Positions 1-11,000 of a DNA stretch of 64,000 bases are shown here, piece after piece. Each line of letters begins with the position of its first letter. The stretch's first letter is position 1. The notes beneath the pieces were generated by a model. It was not told the DNA's origin. It did not search any database and saw nothing but the letters and a program-made list of their open reading frames with translations. A program made the position numbers and the translations under genes. The DNA lies in the NCBI GenBank assembly GCA_003415625.1, contig PYIU01000002.1, forward strand, positions 4,216,001-4,280,000, given 5' to 3'. This DNA is from Aquanectria penicillioides. Lineage: Eukaryota; Ascomycota; Sordariomycetes; Hypocreales; Nectriaceae.

Positions 1-2542
1 AGAAACCATGTGGTTGAGGGCTGTCTTGACACTGGTTTTGTCGTTGTCCCAAAGGGTGTCAATAAGCTCCAAATTTCCACCCTCAACATATCTGTGAAAG
101 GCAGTACAACCATCGCTATCGCCTTGGGACGAAATGGCGCCAAGTTTCAGAAGAAGTTGAGCCATTGACTTTGCCTTTTCACGCGGCAGAGTGAGGGCCA
201 AAGTCAGAGTCAGGATGGCACCAGTATCTGCCGACTGGCGGAGGAATTTGACGGGAAGAATGGAATCGGCTCCATACTGTTATTTTAGTTAGCATCAACA
301 AGCGTTTTCGATCTGTATAGGGAAGGAGCTCTGCAAACATACATCGCACAAAAGTCTGACTGCGTCCTCGTGGCCTTCTGCGATGGCGAGATGAAGGGGA
401 GAACAGGGAACATCCCATGCCAAAACATCAATCTGGTAGTAATCAGGCTCATCTTCCGCCTCATCGGGGACGAGGTCATCAGTTTGATCTTCTCCCTTCT
501 TGACCTTGACGAAAGACCCCGTTGCCATGGATTCAGTGTCAGCTTCAGTAGTCTCGGCATCGATAAGCTCGCCGTCTGATTCCTCTTCAGATTCATTCTC
601 AGCCTCTTTTTCGTCTGAGTCAGGGGATTCTTGAGGCTTATCTTCATCTTTAGTATTTTGACTAGCTGCCTTGGCAGCCTTGCGCCGTCTATCCTGTCTT
701 TCTTCTTCTGCCTCTTCATTTTCGATGCTCTTCTCCATCAAAATCTTAATGATCTCGGTGTAGCCACGCGAGGCTGCTAGATGCAAGGCCGTCTGACCAT
801 CAGCCAGACGGGCTGTGATACGGGAGCCATGATCGACAAGGCACTTGACGACTTCTGGAGTCGATGTCATGACTGCCAAGTGCAGTGGCGATCGTCCGGT
901 GTAGTCTCGCTTAGTCGGGTCAGATCCCTCTTGACTAAGCCAGTTGAGGACGTCATCAACATCGCCATCAACGATAGACTGGCAAAGTCTGGCAGTGTTA
1001 CCAACGTAGGCCATGTCTGTCCAATCCTGTTCCGTCAACGGGTTGAAGGAACCAATCTGCTGTCGACCAGGATCATCAATCAAGAAGGACACCTTGCCAG
1101 AGATGTAAATCTCTGCCTCTTTTTCGGCCACCTCAATTTCTTCAGGAGTAACAGGCTTTGGACAGGTTCCACAGCAATCTTCAACGACATCTTCAACACG
1201 ACCGAAGAATGCAGGATGGCGATGCAGATAAACCCCACGCTCAGAAGACTGGTTCCATTCTGCATTAAGAAGGAGATCGCGAGTATAGCAAAGCCTCTCG
1301 ATCCGCTTGGCGTTGAAGTGCTGGCCATAGGGAACTGTGAACGTGTGATAGTTGCTGACGTCCTCCTCTGAAAGCCAGTCAGAAATTTCATCCTCGTGGT
1401 AGTCCTTGATGTTTCCGTGGAGAATTTGGTTGTTTCGATGAACACTAGGTCGACCTCGCTCTTCTCGTCGCTTGTTGAGATAAGTCTCTCGAGCAGTTGT
1501 TGTTGGAAGGCGCTCTAAAACAAGAAGGCGAGCCAGGCCAAGGGTCCTCTGGAAGCTCCTTTCAAAAATAGTAGGATCAACACGAGAGCGATCCAATTCG
1601 GGCCAGTAGACCTCGAAGTTCCGGTGAGAATACTTGGAAAGACGGTTCTCATAGGACGGGCTACGTCGGGTAAGGTCTATGTGGTTGATTTGGGTGATGA
1701 AGCTACCCAAAGCTCTTGGTGTGACATAGACCTGCTTGCCATCAAAGGCTCCGCCTGCGGCATCAATATCAAAACCAGTGAGAATCTCGCTCACAGATTT
1801 GTATACACGTAGAACAATCTATAGGTGTCAATATGTTGGAGTGACACTAGGGGAAATGAAGAAGGCTTACCTGCACATGGCGAACGGGATATTGACTTGC
1901 AATTGTAATAGCATACTTGGTCCTGACAACAGTGACTTCGTTAAGAAGAGCATCTCGAATGGCTTGTTCGATCTTCTTTATCTTTTCAATGGCCTGATCG
2001 TGGGTAAGGCCGTAGAGGAAAAGATCAACATCGGATGCTGGGCAAAACTTCTCGTGGTAGTACTCGCGCAACTTGCGCTTCGTAGTATTAAATTCCTTAG
2101 GAACGGGCAAGAGACAGTTGACAACAGAGGAACCAGCTGCTACAACATTGCTCCAGTCCATGTCAACGAGGGAAGACTCGGAGAAGACGTTGAAGTTCTT
2201 CTGGAACTCTGCCATGTCAGCTACGGTCGCGGGAGAACCGTGAGAGCGGCGCTTGTCGTCGGGCAGCGCCATGATATACTTGGACGACTCCTCTTCAGGC
2301 TCCGTCTTGAGATCTCTGGCACGAGTGGTGATCAGATGGGTGTCTTCGGTGAAAAGCGGGAGGACGTTGAGGTGAGGATCGTTTAGGATTGGGTTCTGGC
2401 GGTCCTGGGCGTAAACAGAGCGCAATGTGGCCTCATATTGACGATAGGGCTCCATGATTCCAATCATGGATTCTTCGGGGTGCTCAAAGATATATCTGGC
2501 CAGCTCCGCATGGGGAGCTGGCAGTTGTGGGAGATCGGCCAT
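1..2542 (-). CDS. Ankyrin-repeat protein with nucleotidyltransferase-like N-terminal motif (3' end outside window)
   Basis: Three exons are visible: 2542-1871, 1818-343 and 276 to beyond position 1, giving at least 808 residues with no stop reached. Splice sites are canonical (CAG|GTAAGC to TATAG; GAT|GTATGT to AACAG) and keep the frame. Residues 134-180 hold a GSS motif (137-139) followed about 30 residues later by S-DVDLFLYG (DVD 171-173), which resembles the GS...DxD active site of nucleotidyltransferase-fold enzymes; this is inference. Ankyrin repeats of the form SPLHLA / TALHLAA occur in exon 2. An acidic, Glu/Asp-rich linker follows, then another SPLHLAIAEGHEDAV repeat that continues across the last intron into YGADS. 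The start was chosen at ATG 2542 because the conserved-looking sequence begins there, but the frame is open further upstream (see findings). The family is widespread in filamentous fungi; its function is not known to me. Confidence 0.82.
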
Positions 2543-4417
2543 GGTTTCAATGGGAGGAGGTGGTGGAATAGGAGGAGGGATGGTGACAGAAGGGGGTAAA
2601 GAATAAGAGCAGAAGGAGGAGGAGGAAGAGGGGGAGTGTGGGTATGATGATTTGTGGCAAAAACGGTGTCGAGGAGGACGAGGGTTTAATAAGAAGCCAC
2701 GGGGATGGGAAGGAGGTGAAGGTGTAAGTGGAGAGGCTGCAGACTGAGGGGCAGTGGCAGTAGCGGAGTGAGCTAAAGCGGAAGCGGGAGCTAAAGCTAA
2801 AGCTGGGGCTGGAGCTGGAGCAAGATCAGCACACCGCAAAACGAGCTTGGGAGCGAGATCTGATGGGCAAGGTGACGTTGAAGGAGAAGTAAAAGGAGAA
2901 AAGGAAGTCGAGATAGAGGTAGAAACGGAAGTGGAGATTCGACGTGAGAGAGGATCGGCAGAGCAATCGAAAGTTGATCGGGTGTAGGAGAGGAATGGGG
3001 TCGCAATTGGCGATGACGATGCCAAACCTAAGGGAGGAATCAAATTGACTTTATAGGCCCTAGACCTGAGGATGGTCTGCCTCGCTGAAGCCATGGCTGC
3101 TATACCAAAGTCGCACGCACACGCACACAAACGGTAAAGCTGCACCACACCGCCAGCTACGAGGAGCTCTGCATTACATGGTGCCACACAAGATGACATC
3201 CCCAAGCAGACTAGCGCGCCAGTCGAGACGCGACGCGAGGCCGCTGGCGCTTGAGTTGCCCCTACAGAAGCTCCGATGGGGGCTGTGCTGCCTGGAGCGC
3301 AGGGGATATGGGACGCGAAACCCCGTGATCAATGTTAGCCCGCAGCTCCCTTCGCCTCCAGGACCGCCATGAGCCCCGCTGGTGCCTAGCTCCGAGGGGC
3401 AATCTCTCCACTGGTGACCTCAGTTCAGTCACGAAATCTTCATCACAATCATCCTCCTGGGACAAGTGATGGCCTGTGAATTTCACTGTCAGACTCGGCG
3501 ACTTACTGATTCGTTGTGACCATCTCAAACTTATGCTTTGCCGGGATTCCCCAGCCGACGCACCATTCCGGATGCCGGGAGATTGACCCCTCTATCTCAC
3601 CAGGCATAAATCCCTAGACTAACATCGCCATCCGTATTCACTATCGCCTTGTTAGACGTAGACGTAACTGATGGCACCCCATCCTGCATCCTGAATAATT
3701 TCGATCTCGACGATACGAGACTTCTTCGGCTTCAGCTGCGGAGGCAACCCCCCTCCCTTGTCTGTTTTTGTTTTGTCTTGTCTTAGGCGGGCCAGCTCAG
3801 AAGCCACCGGCCGCCATCGTCCAACAACGGCTCGCGCCAAGAGCATGTAATTATAGCCGAGGCCGACACCGATTCTCAACAATATTAAACATGAAATCCA
3901 AGCAAACACACTGCAATCGAAATACATCATTGATATACATAATTCAGTTTTCAGTCAAGCCCTAAGTCAACCACTCAGTATCTTACCCATTCGTATTATC
4001 TATTAGAATCCCCATTCTCCCCCAAATGTCCTTCTAGGCCACAAACCGCTCTGGAAACCCAGTGTGAATACATCAAACCATCGTTGATCATCCATCTACT
4101 ACGAGCACTTTCATCAAATTATCAAATAAGCGTCACCATATGCAAGAGTCTTTTTTTATGGTGAGTCCGGAATTATTGTATTGAGTGGTGACTATAGACG
4201 GTTCAATCGACGCCTCCTGGTCAGTGTGATTCACCAAACCACACCCCACTACTTGAGAAACTATGGAATAAATCCTGTGGGCTTCCCTCGACAGTTGCCA
4301 TGTTGGATGACTATCATTAGAATGGTACGGTTTTTTTCTTCTTCGGTTTGTTTATTTGGTTTGAGGCGAATTCAAAGAAAAACATCTGGGGCCCTTAAAA
4401 CAGCCCGCTACTTTCAT
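2543..4417. other. Intergenic and 5' leader region
   Basis: This stretch separates the divergently read flank of the ankyrin-repeat gene from the 3' end of the HsbA-like gene; both genes are on the minus strand. The first 550 bases continue the open frame of the ankyrin gene in Ser/Pro-rich low-complexity sequence. From about 3200 to 4400 I see no coding pattern and no RNA gene, only short AT-rich tracts. Confidence 0.6.
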
Positions 4418-5134
4418 TTAGTTGGCCTTGACAGTGATCACGAGGAGCTTCTGAAGAGGAGCCCGAAGGTTGCTAAGAAGGTTCTTGGCGGTGGTGGTTG
4501 AGGTAGGTCCAGACAGAGAGCCGGTCAAGTTGGCGAACAGAGTCTATGGTCTTGTCAGTTCCCCTCTGGCTCAATGCTTTGCTTCGACTTCTCACCTGAA
4601 GGGCAGTTTGTAAGGTAGTGAAGGCTTTGTTCACCAGACTTCCAATGACAGGAAGCTTGCTGAATATGGTCTGCTTTCCGTTGAGGACGGTCAGGAGGTC
4701 GCTCTGGGCATCGGTAAACTGCGGTGGGAGTTAACGGGGGCTTTGCCAAGGCATTCGACGTCGAAACTTACCTTCTTGAGACTTTCCAAGATTTTTTGGG
4801 TATCAGCATCTGAATATGTACCACCCGGGGTAGCAGTGGCGTTGGAAGCGAGGCTATTAGCAATGCCGACAATCCTCTGGCTACCAGCGATAATGGTCTA
4901 TATTCCCTTCAGCAAAGTTCAAGAACTTTTTTTTTATTAGAAATTCCATACCGTGGTCGTTGTCAACACGGGAATAGGACGAGGAATGGTTGTAACCGTG
5001 AGCTTATTCACAGATTCAATAACCTCATTAGTAATAGTGGTCATCTTCGTAAGGGCGGCAACGACGGTTGTTGCAGGGATAATGGCGTTGGCCGAAGCGG
5101 CGGCGAGAGCAACGAGACCAAAGGAGAAGCGCAT
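4418..5134 (-). CDS. Small secreted protein, HsbA-like (hydrophobic surface-binding protein A / cell-wall galactomannoprotein family)
   Basis: Four exons, 5134-4952, 4897-4772, 4718-4596 and 4543-4418, each a multiple of three bases, encode 185 residues. All introns are GT-AG and 46-54 bp long. The first about 17 residues (MRFSFGLVALAAASANA) are a clear secretion signal. The mature protein is rich in Thr, Ala and Leu, lacks Cys after the signal, and is predicted largely helical (for example SDADTQKILESLKK and FTDAQSDLLTVLNGKQ). This matches the look of the HsbA family (Pfam PF12296), small fungal proteins that coat hydrophobic surfaces or sit in the cell wall. The assignment rests on helical pattern, length and signal peptide rather than on a diagnostic motif. 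An alternative is another small secreted cell-wall antigen. Confidence 0.7.
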
Positions 5135-7022
5135 TTTGGTAGTTTGAGGAGTGGGTTACCCGGGTTAAGTATAAAAAATGCAAAATTGAGAGCTGTAGAA
5201 CTGAGTTTTGAAGTTGTTGGGCTAGTGGTGTTAGACTCAGGATGTTGGAAGTGAGATGAGAAGAACTGCTAGAGGGAGCTGTCATCTTTTTACTTGTAAA
5301 AATTTTTCATTAGAGTCATGCCCAACTGTCGCATTTCTTAGATTTCATCCTATTCTCACTCAATTTAGTACTTCTAACTGCTACTCCACGAGAAGGAATG
5401 TTCTTGGCAAGCCAAATGTGATTACACAGGTGAAGCAAAAAGTCAATCATCCACAGCGAGGTCTGCCAATAACCCGCTAGTGGGACAGCCTCGGGTCCGT
5501 TGTCTTCCATGAAAATCCAAAGGTACATGTGTTGCAGCCAGTCTATATTCCGCTCCTGAACGATTCCTTCACCTGGTGCATGCCTTCAGGTCACCAGGTC
5601 TCTGATACGTTTAACACGCATCCTCTCCTTTTCGCAAACGGGTTAAATGCATTCCCAGCTGAATACAAGGTCATCCCTCTCATATAACGGTCTCTGAAGA
5701 AGGTGGGAATCCTTGTCTCTCGTAGTCCCTACAAGGTTGGCTCAACCGTGCGGCCCGCGTCGAGGCCCGCTGTGTGACTTTTAAACTATAACATTTGCAT
5801 TGTAGACGTTAACAGATTAATCATCGCGCCGATCACCGGTTAAGTGTAGGGATAATGTCAAGAATGAATTGCCTAGTATTACCCAGCCTTTTAACCTCGA
5901 ACGGCGCCCCGTCTACGCACAGCAAGCCATCAGAACTCTGTTCTATACACCGATGTGGGAAATCTAGAGCAAAGTTAAATGAGTCGAGTCAAGAGCAACA
6001 TTGATCCTCTATGGTCCACGACAATATATACTTTGGTATGGTCTAGAATATTGGAAGGATGAATAAGCTCTATTCGCTTCTACACGCAGGTGCAACTAAG
6101 TTAGGTGTGGAGGGCCTAGGCGCTCGGGGATTTTATAATCCAGTTAGATCGGGTGTCAACAGATACCAAGACCATCTTCGTAGTCATCGACATCCACAGC
6201 TGTGTTTTAGGTCGGAACGCCTTCATGACTAGTTTGCTCAGCGATAACCCTTGGTCATTCGCGCTTTCGATGCGAGTGACGGTTTCATATGATCCATCTA
6301 TTATCGGGTCCACCAAGATGATGGGATTCTTATGATCACTCACTGCCGGGCATTCCAACAGCCAACTTCCCACCAGTGCCAGGGCTGGAAAAGGAGACTG
6401 GGGTGTGAAAGCATATTCATTGGACTGCAGAAATAATACATCGGAAGCTAGCTGCCGGTCGGGCTTCGGTGGTCACACTGACTGACCTCGATTCAGCAGA
6501 GGGTCTAGACAGAACCTCCCAGCGCCACTTAGTAGTGCTAAGAAGGTCGGCGTTGGCGGCTTCGGATGATGGATTGACTTTTGCAAAAACGTCTGTCCTT
6601 GAAGTGGAAGGACGCTGGTTGGAGGATTCGGGTTCAGCTCCGCACTGAAACTTGTCTCAGTCAACGTCGCCGCCTATGATGGTTCAGTGACAGAAAAGGC
6701 AATCAGATTGAGAGGAATTGCGTCCTCCTAGCAACACGTGGACTCAAGAAGGCCTAGATCAGTCACTTCGATCCTCCGCGCGATCTCTTTTTTTTTTCGA
6801 AAGAGACGCAGGTCACCACGAAGGTGACACAAATAGCCTCATTAAATGCAAGGTGAAGCAAATACTGAGTTTGCTCAACGTGTTTCTATTCCCACTGTGC
6901 GGGATAATGCAGGTGGTCGTCCTTAAAATTAAAAATTAAAAATTAAAATGAGATAAAAACTTACCGAGTCGATCTCGGGGGGGAGAGGTAGCATTCTGCG
7001 TGAATGCCAAAAAAAGATACCG
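5135..7022. other. Intergenic region, no gene recognised
   Basis: This lies upstream of the HsbA-like gene and ends at the tRNA-Ser gene. Only short open frames with no recognisable motif occur; an 85-codon minus-strand frame at 6116-6373 has no start context or family signature. I see no RNA gene or repeat family. Confidence 0.5.
7009..7015 (-). terminator. RNA polymerase III terminator of tRNA-Ser
   Basis: A run of seven T on the minus strand begins 8 nt past the discriminator base of the tRNA, the usual pol III stop signal. Confidence 0.85.
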
Positions 7023-7111
7023 CGACAGAGACAAGATTCGAACTTGCGCGGCCGAAGCCAATGCATTGCGACGATTCGAGTGCATCCCTTTAACCACTCA
7101 GGCACTCTGCC
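7023..7111 (-). tRNA. tRNA-Ser(CGA) with an intron of about 8 nt
   Basis: An 89-nt type II tRNA folds cleanly. The acceptor stem GGCAGAG pairs with CTCTGTC (one G-U), and the discriminator base is G, as in eukaryotic tRNA-Ser. The anticodon stem ATGCA/TGCAT (7085-7081 and 7065-7061) encloses a 15-nt loop, so an intron of about 8 nt must sit after position 37; the anticodon CGA is at 7078-7076. A variable arm GGC-TTCG-GCC follows, then the T-arm GCAAG-TTCGAAT-CTTGT. The internal promoter boxes are present (A-box TGCCTGAGTGG, B-box core GTTCGAATC). Fungal tRNA-Ser(CGA) genes are typically intron-bearing, which fits. Confidence 0.93.
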
Positions 7112-8051
7112 ACTTGGTGCATTTGATGCTTGGACGGTCCGCAATTACTACTTATACCCGCATGGCCGTTCCAGGACAAGTACAGTTCAATCCTGCCTCA
7201 ACCTACTATACCTAAGGCGTGTACTTGCCGGTTCTACTACAACCACCTGAGCTCTTTCAAGTACATACGTTTGTTGAGGAAAATGTTTCGATTTTCTACT
7301 CAATCCTCAGCCTCATCGGATTGCAAATGCCATTTTCAGATGTCAGCCACTAATGTTTAACAACAAATCCTCGAGCTTCCTGAGACAGCAGCTTGGCGAC
7401 AATGCTGCCAATCGAGTAGGAATAGTCACTCAATTTGTGTGGGACCCGGTCATTATTGAATGGGTTGGGGCGAAGGCATAGGGCGCCTTATTGTGCACGG
7501 GATGACAGCTTTGGGGGGATAATTTGCATGGCTATCTACTTGTGGGTTTGCATCCGTTGCGTTTATCCATGGTCAGATGATTGAGCAATCTCGGCTTACG
7601 TGGGAATGAGATAGCTTGTAATATAGGTGAGAGCGTAATTGATACTCAACCATTATACTAGTATTCATGCAAGCAGTTTAGTAACCAATGTGGATCAAAG
7701 TGACAACATTCTAACTACCCACTTACACCCACCAAGTATCCGTCAAATGCATGTCCTATATCATGAAAAACATGGCAACAACAAGAACAGTGAAGCAAAC
7801 CGGAAGTGTAGGGTAGCCTAGTATGTTTCATTGAGGCAAAGCAGCACTTTACGGGTCGATACGCGTCACGTGCTCACGCATCTGCTGACTAACAGACGCG
7901 TGACGCGGTGCAACTATGGCGCTCCACTCGAATCATGATTACATCTAGGCGGACACAGAAATTCCCTACGACACGAAGAAACCCCGACAGCAATTCCGAT
8001 GTTTGCTGAAATAGCAGTTGAAATAATCACCGACACCTTACTGTCGGCTTC
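7112..8051. other. Intergenic region between tRNA-Ser and the RecQ helicase
   Basis: No gene is recognisable in this 0.9-kb stretch. Its last 190 bases form the RecQ promoter with two MluI boxes and an E-box, annotated separately. Confidence 0.5.
7861..7906 (+). promoter_or_regulatory. Paired MluI cell-cycle boxes and E-box upstream of the RecQ helicase
   Basis: ACGCGT occurs at 7861-7866 and again at 7896-7901, 35 bp apart. CACGTG lies at 7867-7872. The 8-mers GCGTCACG (7863-7870) and CGTGACGC (7899-7906) form an inverted repeat around the pair. The block ends about 145 bp before the start codon at 8052. ACGCGT is the established binding site of the MBF transcription factor, which drives G1/S expression of replication and repair genes in yeasts, so its place before a RecQ gene is sensible. 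Use by this organism is inference. Confidence 0.6.
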
Positions 8052-11000
8052 ATGACTCGCAACAACCTCCGAGACCACCTGCCTTGGCTGTTGAACGACA
8101 TTTCTCTCCCCAAGCCTTCGACGTTGTTGTTTCCGAGCACCAGTGACGCTTCTCAGTTGGGACTCTCCCAATCGCAATCCCTTAACTCCTCGGGGCCCCA
8201 AGAGCCTGAAAACGAACCATTGGGAGAGGTTAAAAACGGACTACATCCTGGCCGTCCCGTCTCAAGTGGAACAAATGGCTTGGTCAGAACAGGCACAACC
8301 TCACGGGATACGGACCAGGTGATATCGGCAGGAGACAACATGGCACGTCTCATGTCAAGCGTCAAGGCAAAAAAAACCGAGCCTCGTATCCAAGCCCCAA
8401 CAGCAGCTCCTCACGCCGGCATCTACTACAGGTCATCGGTCGATTCAATCAGACACCCAAGTGAAACGTGCAACCGGCAAGTACAGTAACAATATACGAG
8501 ACCAACCATCATTAATCTGACTATTCGAAATAGATACGCAGAGTTCCCAACCAAGTGGCCATGATGCCTCGCCACCAAAAAAGAAAATTGCCCCCCTCGA
8601 GCTTTCCGAACAAGTAGTCCGGATTTCCCCGATCTCGATGCCGACGACCTCGAATGCATGGACTTGACTGTGGACCCGTTTGATTCCTCGGACTCACTGC
8701 AACTCGGCAAGGATGTAAAAAATGGACACGAGGATTCACAGCCGAAGCCACGGCTACCCGCATCGAGTGTGAAGAAGAGGAAGAATAAAGACATCAGCAA
8801 GGAGGAGTTTGCCGACCTGGATGATTTCCCTGATGTCTATGAGCTTCTCGGAACCGACCCACCAATTTCTAGCCCAAGCCGTTCTGTCTCACGTCGAAAA
8901 GATTGCCTGAGTAGTGTTCGGTCACGTAGGCAACGCGATGTACCGGCAGATCTTACAGTGCCCGAGGCATCTCCGAGCAGGAGACTTGGCCCTGTAGAGG
9001 AGGAAGATGACGACGTACCATCGCCTTCCACAGACGCCTTGATTCGGAGAGCTCAGCAGTCAATACGCGAAAAAACACCACCAAAACCAAAAGCCCTTCC
9101 ACCCGCTGCTTTGAGCCTCATTGAGGCTAGAAATGTTTCTAAATCGCCAACCCCCACCGGTATATCTAGGACCAGCAAAAATTCTCCACCTCGACAAGCG
9201 CCAGCCAGAGAAGATCTAATAATCCCAGATTCTGATGATGAGTTTTTGACCCCACCATCTCACCACAGTTCCATACCCACGCTGGAGGCTCGCCTCCGAA
9301 ACCCCGTTGAAGATGAAGTGATATTTCCTGATTCGCCTTCAAAAGGTCGTGAGGTTATAGAGCCTCCCATGTCCTCCATTGATAGAATGATCATGGAGGC
9401 TGAAAATCTCGACCCGAGGGACGATATCCTTGATCACGTTGCACCACCGTCGAGCCAAACACCAACCATACTCGTCCATCTATCTGCTGACCCACGTCTT
9501 CTAGATAGGAGGAGTAAGGTTGTCAATGCATTGATCCAACAGAATGATAAGAACTTCATGAAGGCAATTAATGAACGATGGCCCAAGGAAAAACGGAGTC
9601 AGATCAAGGTGGAGAAGGAGCAGCTATTGCGGCAACAAAAACTCATCGCCGAGTTATCAGGGCCAGTTGATTCGTACAGAAAAATTTGCTACAGGCGCGA
9701 AAGGCTGGTGCAGAAAATTGCCAAAGCATACTCAGAGGGACTCGATACGGACGAGGATGAAACACACCTGGACGAGTTAACTGAGGAAATTCAAGGGATT
9801 GAGGAGTCGCTTCTGAAAGCTCTCGACGACGCGGATCTCACCGAGGACAATCTCTTACAGTGCCCCCAGCCACCGACCTTGGTTTCCTCAACATCTGGCC
9901 AAGTTGTGGTAATGGGTACACAACCACTTGCCCGGAGCGAAACGAGCATGTTAGATGCTGTGAGGGAGGCCATCCCCGTGGTAGAGACGGGGACGCAAGT
10001 GGTGCAACAGACACAACTCCCCGAACTTTCGCAAAGAAAATTTTGGAACGAACCAGTCACAACAACCGAGTTGCCCCCCGAAATGAGCTTGATCTCTCAG
10101 GACGAGTATGAAATTTCGGCACTTCCCTTTCCGAGAAATTCCCAAGTGGATACAAAACCCTCTAACCGCGCTCCGCAAACTAAACCACGGACCGATGTTG
10201 AATTTGATGTCCCGGACGACGCGTTTTCAGATATAGATGACTTTGTCCTACAGCCGATTTCCCGGAGTGTTCGCAACTCAGCATCAGGGGCTCCTCGGAA
10301 AAGTCCCCAAGTCAGCCGGCAGCACCGTGCTCGTGACGAGTTCGACGACTTTAGCGACGATGAAGACATGCTTGCGTTTGCACAGGACTATGAGACGCGC
10401 CAATCGCTTGGAGCGTCGTCCCAGGGGTCGAGGAGAGTTTTCTCAGAGACGTCGGGCAACAACGTAACTGCTACTAAATCGAGAGCAACTTCCAAGAAAA
10501 AAGCTACTCCTTCAGCCTCGGAGGCAAGAATCCCCCCCGAACTTATGCGGCATGCATGGTCCCCCGAGGTTCAGAGAATGCTCAAGGATCGCTTCAGAAT
10601 GAGAGGCTTCCGACACAATCAGCTTGAGGCCATCAATGCTACATTGGGGGGCGAGGATGCATTCGTCCTCATGCCGACGGGCGGAGGAAAGTCACTTTGC
10701 TATCAACTTCCCGCCGTTGTTAAGACTGGGAAGACGAGAGGTGTGACGATTGTTGTATCCCCATTGCTCAGCTTGATGCAAGATCAAGTTGACCACATGA
10801 AGGCCCTAGGAATCCAAGCGGTTGCCTTCAATGGCGAGTGTACAGCTGAATACAAGAGACAAGTCATGAGTGCTTTCAACCAGCGAAGTCCTGAGCATTT
10901 TATCGAGCTTCTCTATGTCACGCCTGAAATGGTCAGCAAAAACAATGCCTTCAACAACGGACTACAGACACTCTATCGCAAAGGCAAATTCGCTCGCCTT

